Of a DNA stretch of 64,000 nt, positions 23,094 to 30,848 are shown piece by piece. This DNA comes from Sneathiella sedimenti (GTDB taxonomy: Bacteria > Pseudomonadota > Alphaproteobacteria > Sneathiellales > Sneathiellaceae): assembly GCF_017313765.1 (NCBI RefSeq), contig NZ_JAFLNC010000005.1, positions 186,001 through 250,000 of the forward strand, in the 5' to 3' direction. The notes under the pieces were generated by a model. That model saw only the letters and a list, made by a program, of their open reading frames with translations, searched no databases and was not told where the DNA came from. The position numbers and the translations under genes are program-made. Within the stretch, counting starts at the first letter, position 1. Each line of letters begins with the position of its first letter.

Positions 23094-23397
23094 TGGCAAC
23101 CTCCGCACTACTATCAACCGGTTCCAGGCTTACATTAGACTGAAGCACATACCGGGCATGGTTGCCGGGAAAGGGACCTTTGTGGGTTTCCCAAATGGTT
23201 TGAATATCCAGCCCGTATTCATGGCGCAGCTGATGAATATAGGCGCTCCAGCGCGGGGCAGGATTGTCAATTGGCGTGCAGCCTCGCTTGCCTGCCTTTT
23301 TAAGCTCTAGGAGTGCCCAGGCATATCGACCGATGATTTCACGGGTGATGCGCTTGCCGTCCACATCATAAGATGCATTGATTTCGAACCGCTTCAT
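23077..23397 (-). CDS. Winged-helix-domain island protein
   Basis: 106 residues, soluble: MKRFEINASYDVDGKRITREIIGRYAWALLELKKAGKRGCTPIDNPAPRWSAYIHQLRHEYGLDIQTIWETHKGPFPGNHARYVL. The 'G.TP.D.PAPRWSAYIHKLR..G..I.T..E.H.G...G.HARYVL' pattern is that of a small winged-helix protein found with AlpA and integrase on many alphaproteobacterial islands. Its ATG overlaps the stop of the 59-residue gene (ATGA), and its own end overlaps the next gene, so the operon is translationally coupled. Confidence 0.75.
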   Translation of the reverse strand: MKRFEINASYDVDGKRITREIIGRYAWALLELKKAGKRGCTPIDNPAPRWSAYIHQLRHEYGLDIQTIWETHKGPFPGNHARYVLQSNVSLEPVDSSAEVANGKAA

Positions 23398-23573
23398 TGA
23401 TCCACCCCATAGTGGTCTGACGCGATCAATTTTGCGTGGGCATCTGATAGATTGTGCCTATGCCGAACGAGTGAGGCTGTAAGGGGAAGGGAGGTGTTCT
23501 GAGCCTTCTCTTTGTTGGCCCAATGAAACAAGGGAAGCTTGTCACTTGGACAAAATACTGTTACTCTCTTCAT
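23394..23573 (-). CDS. Small island protein, 59 residues
   Basis: The frame reads MKRVTVFCPSDKLPLFHWANKEKAQNTSLPLTASLVRHRHNLSDAHAKLIASDHYGVDQ-type sequence (59 residues; first part basic, C-terminal helix SLVRHRHNLSDAHAKLIA). AGGAA lies about 8 nt upstream of the ATG, and its stop overlaps the next ATG in an ATGA junction. Both facts support a real gene. Similar short proteins stand in this position on other alphaproteobacterial islands. Function unknown. Confidence 0.6.
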   Translation of the reverse strand: MKRVTVFCPSDKLPLFHWANKEKAQNTSLPLTASLVRHRHNLSDAHAKLIASDHYGVDQ

Positions 23574-23586
23574 CTATAAATTCCTA

Positions 23587-23670
23587 TTATTGGTGGGATT
23601 TTTTGAGAGCGGCTATGCAAAGTTTGGTCGCGGCGCATAGCCGTTCTCGTTTCTGATTGACGTTTTTCAT
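23587..23670 (-). CDS. Possible 27-residue peptide overlapping alpA stop
   Basis: The frame MKNVNQKRERLCAATKLCIAALKKSHQ starts in an ATGA overlap with the alpA stop and has GGGGAGG 6 nt upstream. It is basic, with two cysteines. The ribosome site and coupling suggest translation; it may be only a leader for the next gene. Confidence 0.4.
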   Translation of the reverse strand: MKNVNQKRERLCAATKLCIAALKKSHQ

Positions 23671-23870
23671 TGGGCCTCCCCAATTTCTGGCAAACGTCCA
23701 AGCCAATCTTCAAATTCTGTCACAGGTATGATTGTCCGGCGACCGCATTTGCGAGCCTTCAATCTTCCTGACGCGATTTCCTGATAAAGTTTTGTCCGGC
23801 CTATTCCTGCCCGCTGACAAGTTTCGTTTACAGAAAGTACGGCTTTATAATCAGTGTTGCTATTATCCAA
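23667..23870 (-). CDS. AlpA-like excisionase/regulator
   Basis: 67 residues: VLSVNETCQRAGIGRTKLYQEIASGRLKARKCGRRTIIPVTEFEDWLGRLPEIG, the MerR-like helix-turn-helix of excisionase/AlpA proteins with a wing (RRTIIPVTEFEDWL). Such proteins control integrase transcription or act as directionality factors in excision. It is the first gene of the minus-strand operon to 22611 and lies 202 bp downstream of the integrase stop, also on minus. Confidence 0.82.
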   Translation of the reverse strand: MDNSNTDYKAVLSVNETCQRAGIGRTKLYQEIASGRLKARKCGRRTIIPVTEFEDWLGRLPEIGEAQ

Positions 23871-24072
23871 ATTGGTGTCCTCTTGTTACTATATTTCTGC
23901 CGATTTTCACGATTCGTTCTACGGCCGCTATTATACGCGAAAACTCTTTGAAGTTCAGACGTTAATTAGTAATTCAGCAAGAAGTCTGTGGATAACTTTT
24001 TCCCACATTATGTGGGTGTTGGGGATAAAATCGAATTTAGCTCAAAATATAGTATGCCACTTAATTTAGGAG

Positions 24073-25302
24073 TTATCTTATCGTTACTATTTTATCCTCG
24101 AAAACAGTTTCGTGTCGGGCGCAAAAGCGTCCCCAATCCCGCATAATTCGCACCCTTTTCTCGTATAAGTCGCCCCGGCGGTAAGCTGCTTCCACTTTAT
24201 TACCGACACTATGCGCCAGTGCCATTTCAGAAACTTCATTCGGGTAGTTTGTTCGCTCCGTTGCCCAGTCTTTGAATGTTGACCGAAATCCATGCGCCGT
24301 CAGGTCATTGCGGTTCATCCGTTTCAATAGCTGCAGGAATGCCATGTTAGAAAGACCGCTTTTTGGCCTTTGCCCTGGCAGGATAAATTCGTTCTGAGAT
24401 ACTTCTCTTAATCTGGCGAGAACATCTAGCGCAGGCGCTGACAGGGGAACACGGTGTTCCTTACCCGCCTTCATTCGCTCCGCCGGGATAGTCCAAATTG
24501 CCGCGTCCAGATCAAACTCGGACCAGCGCGCCTTAATAATCTCACCCGTGCGCGCCGCTGTTAGAATAAGTAATTCAAGCCCCATCGCAGCTATGCCTTC
24601 CTGCTTCCGCAGTGCCGCCATGAAGTCGCCCATTTCATCATAGGGCAGGGCGGCATGATGTTTGACCTGCTGCACCTTGGAGCGTGCGGGCAGTATCTTG
24701 TCCAGATTGCCTTTCCATCGCGCTGGATTCTCACCTTCACGGTATTTCCTCGCCGTCGCCCAATCCAGCACAGATTCAATCCGGCCTCGCACCCGACTGG
24801 CGGTTTCAGATTTTTCGGACCAGATAGGCTCCAGAATTTTCAACACCAAGCCTATATCTACGTCTTTGACAGAAAGATTACCGATAACCGGATACACATA
24901 TGTTTCAAGGGTACTGGTCCATTGGCGGGCATGCTTGACGTTCTTCCAGCCCTTGCTGTGTGCGGCAACGTATTTATCGGCGCATTGCTTGAACGTCATT
25001 GTTTTAACAGTTTCCGCCTGCAAGGCTTGACGCTCAGACTTCCTGATTTCTATCGGGTCTAATCCTTTACGAACCAGTTTGCGGCAATTCTGCGCTTCCT
25101 CTCGGGCTTCAGATAAGGAAACGTCAGGGAAACCACCCAACCCCATATCCCGCGTGCGCCTGTTTCGGGTGAAGCGGTATATCCAGGATTTCGTATCAAA
25201 ACTGCTCACCTGGAGATAAAGCCCGCCACCATCGGCATACATGCCTTTGCGGGTTTCAGCCTTGACCGAGAGTGCATTCAGCCTGTGAAGTTGCCTTGCC
25301 AT
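24073..25302 (-). CDS. int: Tyrosine recombinase (P4-type integrase)
   Basis: 409 residues with the three expected parts: an N-terminal DUF4102 arm-binding domain (ALSVKAETRKGMYADGGGLYLQV, SWIYRFTRNRRTRDMGLGGFPDVSLSEAREEA), a SAM-like core-binding domain (~100-180), and a catalytic domain with R in LTAARTGEI, H-x-x-R in THGFRSTF-like HGFRSTFKDW, H in MALAHSVGN and the Tyr nucleophile in VEAAYRRGDLYEKR. The catalytic set looks complete. It starts 163 bp inside the tRNA-Ser 3' end, with the right-hand arm repeats immediately upstream, so integrase binding there could repress its own promoter. Confidence 0.93.
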   Translation of the reverse strand: MARQLHRLNALSVKAETRKGMYADGGGLYLQVSSFDTKSWIYRFTRNRRTRDMGLGGFPDVSLSEAREEAQNCRKLVRKGLDPIEIRKSERQALQAETVKTMTFKQCADKYVAAHSKGWKNVKHARQWTSTLETYVYPVIGNLSVKDVDIGLVLKILEPIWSEKSETASRVRGRIESVLDWATARKYREGENPARWKGNLDKILPARSKVQQVKHHAALPYDEMGDFMAALRKQEGIAAMGLELLILTAARTGEIIKARWSEFDLDAAIWTIPAERMKAGKEHRVPLSAPALDVLARLREVSQNEFILPGQRPKSGLSNMAFLQLLKRMNRNDLTAHGFRSTFKDWATERTNYPNEVSEMALAHSVGNKVEAAYRRGDLYEKRVRIMRDWGRFCARHETVFEDKIVTIR

Positions 25303-25320
25303 CCGCCTGCCTTTCGTTGT

Positions 25321-25343
25321 TACCCATTTTTCTACCCATATTT
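25321..25343 (+). repeat. Arm-type integrase repeats near attR
   Basis: Two TACCCAT copies (25321-25327 and 25333-25339) begin 12 bp apart, the same spacing and orientation as near attL. The 15-bp TTTCTACCCATATTT (25329-25343) is identical to 15811-15825. Confidence 0.7.
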
Positions 25344-25464
25344 TAACACAGGCTTTAGGCGAACGCTAGCGGATATCAGGAATTACTGATGTATCATAAA
25401 TAGCAGAATTACTGGGCATTTGGAGGATGTTAGCGAATGGTGGGAAACATTGAAAAACAGGAAA

Positions 25465-25479
25465 GTGGCGGAGGGTCGG
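25465..25479. other. attR core within tRNA-Ser 3' end
   Basis: GTGGCGGAGGGTCGG, identical to 15751-15765. It covers the encoded CCA, the discriminator and the acceptor 3' strand of the tRNA, so integration leaves the tRNA sequence intact. Confidence 0.82.
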
Positions 25480-25555
25480 GGATTCGAACCCCGGAAGGGC
25501 TTGCACCCTTGCTGGTTTTCAAGACCAGTGCATTCAACCGCTCTGCCAACCCTCC
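25466..25555 (-). tRNA. tRNA-Ser (UGA anticodon)
   Basis: 90 nt on the minus strand. The acceptor stem GGAGGGT pairs with ACCCTCC, then discriminator G and encoded CCA. The anticodon loop CTTGAAA gives anticodon TGA (plus-strand 25519-25521). A long variable arm (AGGGTGCAAGCCCT) and a T loop in GGGGTTCGAATCCCC fit a class II serine tRNA. It is the integration target of the island on its 3' side. Confidence 0.95.
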
Positions 25556-25778
25556 GTATCGCATTTCCGGCACAGCGTCGGTCAACGGACGCTCGCGGCT
25601 GCGGATAGTCCTGATCGTTTAAAGTTCCCGTCCGAAGCTGTCAATATATTTGATTTTAAAAACTGCATTTCTGCCCGTCATGAGAATTAGGGCCCGAAAT
25701 CAGGTCTTTTCCACCTGAAACCGTTGCGAATCCACGGAAGTTGTGGCAAAAAGGGGAGATTAGTAAATCGGAGTTCCA

Positions 25779-26765
25779 ATGGCAAAGAAATCGGCGCGTA
25801 GTATAATTTTCTCTTTGGTCGGCATTTTCTTAATTGCTCTCTCAACACCAAGCTTTGCCGCGAAAGAACCGTTCGATCAATGGCTGTCCAAGCTGAAGGT
25901 CGAGGCGCGGGAGAATGGCATCAGCCAGACAACAATCGACAGCGCCTTCGCCAATGTCACGCTGATCGAGAAAGTGGTCAAGCTGGACCGCAAGCAGCCC
26001 GAGACTGTCCAGACATTCCAGGAATATATGGCGCAGCGCCTGCCGCAATCCCTCATCGATACCGGCAAGACCATGCTCAACCAGAATCGCGTCCTTCTGG
26101 AGGAAGTCGGACGTAAATACGGGGTGCAGCCGCGCTTTATAGTCGCCCTCTGGGGCGTCGAGACCCGTTACGGAAAATATACCGGCGGTTTCAGCGTGAT
26201 CGATGCCCTAACGACACTCGCCTATGATAACCGGCGTGCCGCCTATTTCAGGAAAGAGCTGCTGCTTGCGCTCAAGATCCTCGATGAGGATCATATTCAG
26301 CTAGCAGATATGAAGGGATCCTGGGCCGGCGCGATGGGGCAATCACAGTTCATGCCGTCAAGTTTCGTCAATTTCGCTGTCGATTTTGATGCGGATGGCC
26401 GTCGCGACATCTGGACAACGAAAGCCGATGTGTTTGCCTCGGCGGCAAATTATCTCTCCAAGTCCGGCTGGAAGGACGACCAGACATGGGGCAGGGAGGT
26501 CCAGTTGCCAAAGGATTTCGACCTCTCCCTGGTTGACCTGAAGATCGCCAAGCCCATGAAGGAGTGGGAAGCCCTCGGCGTGACCAAGATCGGTGGCGGC
26601 CCGCTGCCCTCACGCCAGCTTGTCGGATCCCTGGTGCAGCCGAAAGGCGGCAATGGTCAGACATTCCTGGTCTATGATAACTACCGGACGATCCTGAAGT
26701 GGAACCGGTCAACCTATTTCGCAATGTCCGTCGGCCATCTCGCCGACCTGATCGGAGACGGATAA
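25779..26765 (+). CDS. mltB: Lytic murein transglycosylase (MltB-like)
   Basis: 328 residues. Signal peptide (IIFSLVGIFLIALSTPSFA), then an SLT_2 domain: FIVALWGVETRYGKYTGGFSVIDALTTLAYD with the catalytic Glu in GVETRYG, AWAGAMGQSQFMPSSF-like SWAGAMGQSQFMPSSFVNFAVDFDADGRRDIW, and ANYLSKSGWKDDQTWG. It cleaves glycan strands of peptidoglycan in the periplasm to form 1,6-anhydro ends. No lipobox is present, so it is soluble rather than lipid-anchored as in E. coli. The rlpA gene follows at once, also a glycan-cleaving protein. Confidence 0.92.
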   Translation: MAKKSARSIIFSLVGIFLIALSTPSFAAKEPFDQWLSKLKVEARENGISQTTIDSAFANVTLIEKVVKLDRKQPETVQTFQEYMAQRLPQSLIDTGKTMLNQNRVLLEEVGRKYGVQPRFIVALWGVETRYGKYTGGFSVIDALTTLAYDNRRAAYFRKELLLALKILDEDHIQLADMKGSWAGAMGQSQFMPSSFVNFAVDFDADGRRDIWTTKADVFASAANYLSKSGWKDDQTWGREVQLPKDFDLSLVDLKIAKPMKEWEALGVTKIGGGPLPSRQLVGSLVQPKGGNGQTFLVYDNYRTILKWNRSTYFAMSVGHLADLIGDG

Positions 26766-27812
26766 ATGTTGATTAAGCGTAGCGTAAAAGGCGAAATCGA
26801 AATGAAAAAATTTGCCCCGAATTCCGGTATCCTGGCCCTACTTGCAACCGCCTTGCTGATCGGCGGCTGCTCCGAAGTCAACCTGCTCAGTTACGGGGCC
26901 AAAAAATATCACGCGACTCACGAGCAAGCCAACCCGACCGTCGACGAGAATGGCATTGATCGCGGGCTTCCGAAACTTGGCAAGCCGTATGAAGTAGCGG
27001 GCATCTGGTACTATCCGAAAGTGGATAACAGCTATGATGAAACCGGCATCGCCTCGTGGTACGGGGAACCCTTCCATGGACGCAAGACCGCCAATGGCGC
27101 GATCTATGACATGCATCAGCTCACCGCGGCCCATAAAACACTGCCGCTGCCGTCCGATGTACGTGTAACAAACCTCGAGAATGGTCGCTCCATCATCGTG
27201 ACGGTCAATGACCGCGGCCCGTTCGCTCATTCGCGCATCATCGACCTTTCCTACAGGGCCGCCCAGTTGCTTGGCATGGTGGAGAAGGGAACCGCAAAGG
27301 TCCGCGTCCAGATTATTAACGGGAGCAACGACCTGGATCAGAAAATCATCGCCAAGCCGGAAACGCCGATGAACGAGCAAAACAATGTTGCTGCGGCGCC
27401 GCAGGCCAAGGTAGTCTCCAATACCCTTGCGCCGCCCCCGAATATCAAGTCAGCGCCACTCCCTGAAATTCAGTCGCTGCCTGCCCCGACGGCCACAACC
27501 GCGACAGCGACCGGGACGCAGGTGGCATCGACATCTGCCTACAGCGCCCCAACCCCAACGGTCAGCGTCTCGCCAATCACAGGGAGCGAGATTTTTATTC
27601 AGGCCGGGGCATTTATCGACTATAACAACGCCAATATCTTGAGCGCGCGGCTCTCTGCCATGGGACCGACGAAAGTGAGCCAGGTTCTCGTCAACGGCCA
27701 GGATTTTTACCGGGTGCGCGTCGGTCCCGTGCAGGATATTGACAAGGCAGACCAATTGCTGGCCGACCTGATCAATACCGGCCATGCAGATGCCCGGATT
27801 ATTGTCGAATAA
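26766..27812 (+). CDS. rlpA: RlpA-family septal ring lytic transglycosylase lipoprotein with SPOR domain
   Basis: 348 residues (or 336 if translation starts at the ATG at 26802). A lipoprotein signal ends at LLIGGC. The double-psi beta-barrel domain (GIASWYGEPFHGRKTANGAIYDMHQLTAAHKTLPLPSDVRVTNLENGR, TVNDRGPFAHSRIIDLSYRAAQLLG) carries the expected active-site Asp and His. A Pro/Ala/Thr-rich linker (~195-265) leads to a C-terminal SPOR domain (IFIQAGAFIDYNNANILSARL ... DFYRVRVGPVQD), which binds denuded glycan at the division septum. It starts in a TAAATG overlap region right behind mltB, so the two are co-transcribed. Confidence 0.92.
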   Translation: MLIKRSVKGEIEMKKFAPNSGILALLATALLIGGCSEVNLLSYGAKKYHATHEQANPTVDENGIDRGLPKLGKPYEVAGIWYYPKVDNSYDETGIASWYGEPFHGRKTANGAIYDMHQLTAAHKTLPLPSDVRVTNLENGRSIIVTVNDRGPFAHSRIIDLSYRAAQLLGMVEKGTAKVRVQIINGSNDLDQKIIAKPETPMNEQNNVAAAPQAKVVSNTLAPPPNIKSAPLPEIQSLPAPTATTATATGTQVASTSAYSAPTPTVSVSPITGSEIFIQAGAFIDYNNANILSARLSAMGPTKVSQVLVNGQDFYRVRVGPVQDIDKADQLLADLINTGHADARIIVE

Positions 27813-27879
27813 CGGTCATAAACTGGCCAAATTACTGCCTTAGGACATTAAACTGATATCGGCTGGCCATTGCCAACCT

Positions 27880-29070
27880 ATGACAGGAACGAGACTAACT
27901 GAAAGCATGAGTGCGATGACACACAAGACATCACCAACAGGCCTTTTTTCCGCTCTTTGCTTCTGCCTGACGCTCTTTGCGGGCGGCGCGGCTGCGCAAA
28001 GCATTGAGACACCGGCGCGGGAGGCCTTTGTCTATGACATGAATACGGGCACTGTACTTCTGGAGAAAAATGCCGATGAGTTGATGTCGCCGGCTTCCAT
28101 GAGCAAGCTGATGACGGTGACGATGGTGTTTGAGCGCCTGAAGGAAGGCTCGCTCAAAATGGATGACACGCTGCCTGTCAGTGAAAAGGCGTGGAAAAAG
28201 GGCGGCTCGAAAATGTTTGTCGAGGTGGATACCCGGGTCGCCGTGGGTGACCTGCTGCGCGGGATCATCGTACAATCCGGAAATGACGCCTGTATTGTGG
28301 TGGCGGAAGGACTCGGCGGCTCCGAAGAGGGGTTTGCGGACGCGATGACGACGCGCGCGCGGGAACTTGGCCTTGAAAAAAGTACCTTCCGGAATGCGAC
28401 GGGCTGGCCGGATCCGGACCATAAGATGACAGCGCGGGAGCTCGGACTGCTCGCAAAGCATATCATCCAGGACTTTCCGGAATATTACCCCATATTTGCC
28501 GAAAAGGATTTCACCTTCAGTGAGATCAAGCAAGGCAACCGTAATCCGCTTTTGTACAAGAACAACGGGGCGGATGGTCTCAAGACCGGCCATACGGAAG
28601 AATCCGGTTATGGCCTTGTCGGCTCCTCGGAGCGGGACGGGCGGCGCATCATTCTCGTGGTCAATGGTCTCGATAATGCAAAAGAGCGCAGCCGTGAATC
28701 CGAACGGCTGATGGAATGGGCCTTTCGGGAGTTTAACAACTATGCCCTCTTCAAGGCTGGCGATGTTGTCGACAATGCCCGGGTCTGGCTGGGCAGCAAG
28801 GACCTGGTTCCGCTCACCCTGGAATCCGATCTGACGGTCACGCTCAATCGTGCGGCGCGCAAATCCATGACGGTGAAAGTTGTCTATAACGAGCCAATCC
28901 CAGCCCCGATCATCAAGGGAACCCCGGTGGCCCAGCTGGTCGTAGAAGGCCCTGAAATGGACACGGTGACAGTGCCATTGATCGCAATGGAGGATATTAC
29001 CCGGCCCGGCCCGCTAAAGCGCCTGACCTCGGCTGTCGAGTATCTCGTCTTTGGCCCGTCCGCGAACTAG
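27880..29070 (+). CDS. dacC: D-alanyl-D-alanine carboxypeptidase (PBP5/6 family)
   Basis: 396 residues (387 if the ATG at 27907 is used, which places the signal peptide more naturally). Penicillin-binding motifs are all present: SxxK in SPASMSKLMT, SGN in VQSGNDACIV, KTG in GLKTGHTEESGYG. The C-terminal domain (LVPLTLESDLTVTLNRAARKSMTVKVVYNEPIPAPI) and a final amphipathic helix (LKRLTSAVEYLVFG) match the family and attach it to the outer face of the inner membrane. It trims the terminal D-Ala of pentapeptides. The tmk gene follows after 15 bp. The exact paralogue symbol (dacA/C/D) cannot be told from sequence alone. Confidence 0.9.
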   Translation: MTGTRLTESMSAMTHKTSPTGLFSALCFCLTLFAGGAAAQSIETPAREAFVYDMNTGTVLLEKNADELMSPASMSKLMTVTMVFERLKEGSLKMDDTLPVSEKAWKKGGSKMFVEVDTRVAVGDLLRGIIVQSGNDACIVVAEGLGGSEEGFADAMTTRARELGLEKSTFRNATGWPDPDHKMTARELGLLAKHIIQDFPEYYPIFAEKDFTFSEIKQGNRNPLLYKNNGADGLKTGHTEESGYGLVGSSERDGRRIILVVNGLDNAKERSRESERLMEWAFREFNNYALFKAGDVVDNARVWLGSKDLVPLTLESDLTVTLNRAARKSMTVKVVYNEPIPAPIIKGTPVAQLVVEGPEMDTVTVPLIAMEDITRPGPLKRLTSAVEYLVFGPSAN

Positions 29071-29085
29071 GCTGAAGCAAACAGG

Positions 29086-29727
29086 ATGCAGACGAAAAAG
29101 CGGAATGGAAAATTCATCACATTTGAAGGCGGGGACGGAAGTGGCAAGTCGACGCAAAGCCGCCTGCTTGCCGAATTCCTGAAAGAGAAGGACATTGACA
29201 GTCTGCTGACACGGGAGCCGGGCGGCGCGCCGGGTGCGGACGAAATCCGTGAGCTGATCCTTACAGGAGAACCGGACCGATGGGACGCCATCGGGGAAAC
29301 ACTGCTTTTCTATGCTTCCCGCAGAAATCATCTCCGCCTTACCATCTGGCCAGCGCTGGATGCCGGACGCTGGGTTATCTCCGATCGGTTTGCCGATTCC
29401 ACCCTGGCCTATCAGGGGTATGGAAATCAACTCGGTGAAGCGGCCGTACGGAGAATTCATGAATTCACGGTCGGCGACTTCGTGCCCGACCTGACCTTCA
29501 TTTTCGACCTTCCGGCGGAAGAGGGGCTTCAACGCACCATGGGGCGAACCCATAATGAAGACCGGTTCGAAAAGATGGATCTTGGCTTTCACGAACGGCT
29601 GCGGGAAGGCTTTCAGGAAATTGCACAGAAGAACCCGGATCGATGCGTGCTTATCGATGCAACGCGCGCCGTCGATGACATCCAGCAGGAGCTGCGCGAC
29701 ATCCTGAATGCGCGCCTGCTGTCGTGA
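29086..29727 (+). CDS. tmk: Thymidylate kinase
   Basis: 213 residues, normal size. P-loop FEGGDGSGKSTQSRLLAEFL, the LTREPGG DRY-like substrate motif, and VISDRFADSTLAYQGYG are all standard, as is the LID FDLPAEEGLQRTMGRTHNEDRFEKMD. It converts dTMP to dTDP using ATP. Its TGA overlaps the GTG start of holB, indicating coupled translation. tmk-holB-tatD-MBL is a conserved alphaproteobacterial order. Confidence 0.95.
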   Translation: MQTKKRNGKFITFEGGDGSGKSTQSRLLAEFLKEKDIDSLLTREPGGAPGADEIRELILTGEPDRWDAIGETLLFYASRRNHLRLTIWPALDAGRWVISDRFADSTLAYQGYGNQLGEAAVRRIHEFTVGDFVPDLTFIFDLPAEEGLQRTMGRTHNEDRFEKMDLGFHERLREGFQEIAQKNPDRCVLIDATRAVDDIQQELRDILNARLLS

Positions 29728-30824
29728 GCGACCTACCGCAATCCGACAAGCTCGATGGTTATCCTCATCCGCAGGATACGACCAGGCTCATCGGTCATGA
29801 GTCAGCGGAGGCGCGCTTTCTCGACAACTTTCTGAGTGACCGCTTCCATCATGCCTGGCTGATCACCGGCGCAAAGGGCGTCGGCAAGGCTACCTTCGCC
29901 TACCGCGCAGCGAAATTCCTCCTGAGCCGCCAGGCCAGTGGAGGAGGGGGGCTGTTCGGCCCTCCCGACACTCTCGATGTGCCCGAAGACGACCCGGCCC
30001 TTGCGTTGATACATGCGGGATCGCATTCCGGCCTTGCGGTTCTGCGTCGGCAGTATGATACCAAGAACAAGAAATTCTACACTGCGATCCGGGTCGATGA
30101 CGTCCGCACCCTGAGCCCGTTTTTTCAGCTCACGGCGTCCGAGGGGAGCTGGCGGATTGTTATCATTGATCCCGTCGACGACATGAACACAAGTGCCGCC
30201 AACGCGATCCTTAAAACCTTGGAGGAGCCGCCGAAGAAAACCCTGTTCCTGCTGCTTTCCCACACGCCGGCGGGGCTGCTGCCAACCATCCGGTCGCGCT
30301 GCCGCCAGCTTGCGCTGCGGCCACTCGATGACGCCCATATGAGGGCCGTCCTCGCCCCGCATTGCGAAACCTTGTCGCCGGGCGAACTTGATATGCTGTT
30401 GACTCTCTCGGAAGGGAGCCCGGGGAAGGCACTCCGTCTGCTGGAAGCGGGGGGACTTGAAATCTTTACCTCTCTCCTCGATATCTTTAGGGAATACCCC
30501 CGTCTCGACGCAGAGAAACTTCATGCGCTTGCGGATAAGAGTGGCCTGAAGGATGGGGATACACGATACCGGAGTGTCTGCGAGATTTACCCCTGGTGGC
30601 TGACCCGGCTAGTACGCGCCGCCAGTGAGGACTTTACCGGCGACACCCTTATTCCCGGGGAAGCGGATATCATGAAACGGATGATCTCCCGTCATCTCCC
30701 GTCTGCCTGGGCCGAACTTTGGGAAAAAGGGAATGAGTTGATTAAAAGGGCGGATTCAATCAATCTCGACCGCAAACAGGTTGTCCTCAACCTGTTTTTG
30801 AATGTAGAACGCATGAGCAGATAA
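29724..30824 (+). CDS. holB: DNA polymerase III delta-prime subunit
   Basis: 366 residues from a GTG that overlaps the tmk stop by 4 bp. AAA+ clamp-loader features: LIGHESAEARFLDNFLSDRFHHAWLITGAKGVGKATFAYRAAKFLL (P-loop-like GAKGVGKA), WRIVIIDPVDDMNTSAANAILKTLEEPPKKTLFLLLSHTP and LLPTIRSRCRQL (sensor 1 and SRC motif). The C-terminal helical collar region follows. It is part of the sliding-clamp loader. tatD starts 24 bp downstream; the metG gene frequently found between them in related genomes is absent. Confidence 0.93.
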   Translation: MSDLPQSDKLDGYPHPQDTTRLIGHESAEARFLDNFLSDRFHHAWLITGAKGVGKATFAYRAAKFLLSRQASGGGGLFGPPDTLDVPEDDPALALIHAGSHSGLAVLRRQYDTKNKKFYTAIRVDDVRTLSPFFQLTASEGSWRIVIIDPVDDMNTSAANAILKTLEEPPKKTLFLLLSHTPAGLLPTIRSRCRQLALRPLDDAHMRAVLAPHCETLSPGELDMLLTLSEGSPGKALRLLEAGGLEIFTSLLDIFREYPRLDAEKLHALADKSGLKDGDTRYRSVCEIYPWWLTRLVRAASEDFTGDTLIPGEADIMKRMISRHLPSAWAELWEKGNELIKRADSINLDRKQVVLNLFLNVERMSR

Positions 30825-30848
30825 CAACAACAATGTTGCGGATAACGA

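Larger units (their letters stand above)
15751..25479. mobile_element. Integrative genomic island in tRNA-Ser(UGA)
   Basis: About 9.7 kb bounded by 15-bp direct repeats, one inside the 3' end of a tRNA-Ser gene, with a P4-type tyrosine integrase and an AlpA-like regulator at the tRNA end. The interior is visibly AT-richer than the copper operon on the left or the housekeeping genes on the right, and most of its genes lack clear family names. No conjugation, capsid or replication gene is present, so it is either satellite-like or a decayed remnant. Cargo: Coq7-like hydroxylase, lipoproteins, VPLPA-CTERM proteins, a DUF1294 protein and small membrane proteins. Confidence 0.85.

Noticed and set aside
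24073-25302. Integrase considered as XerC/XerD
   Set aside because: Length of 409 residues, N-terminal DUF4102 arm-binding domain and position at a tRNA match P4-type integrases.
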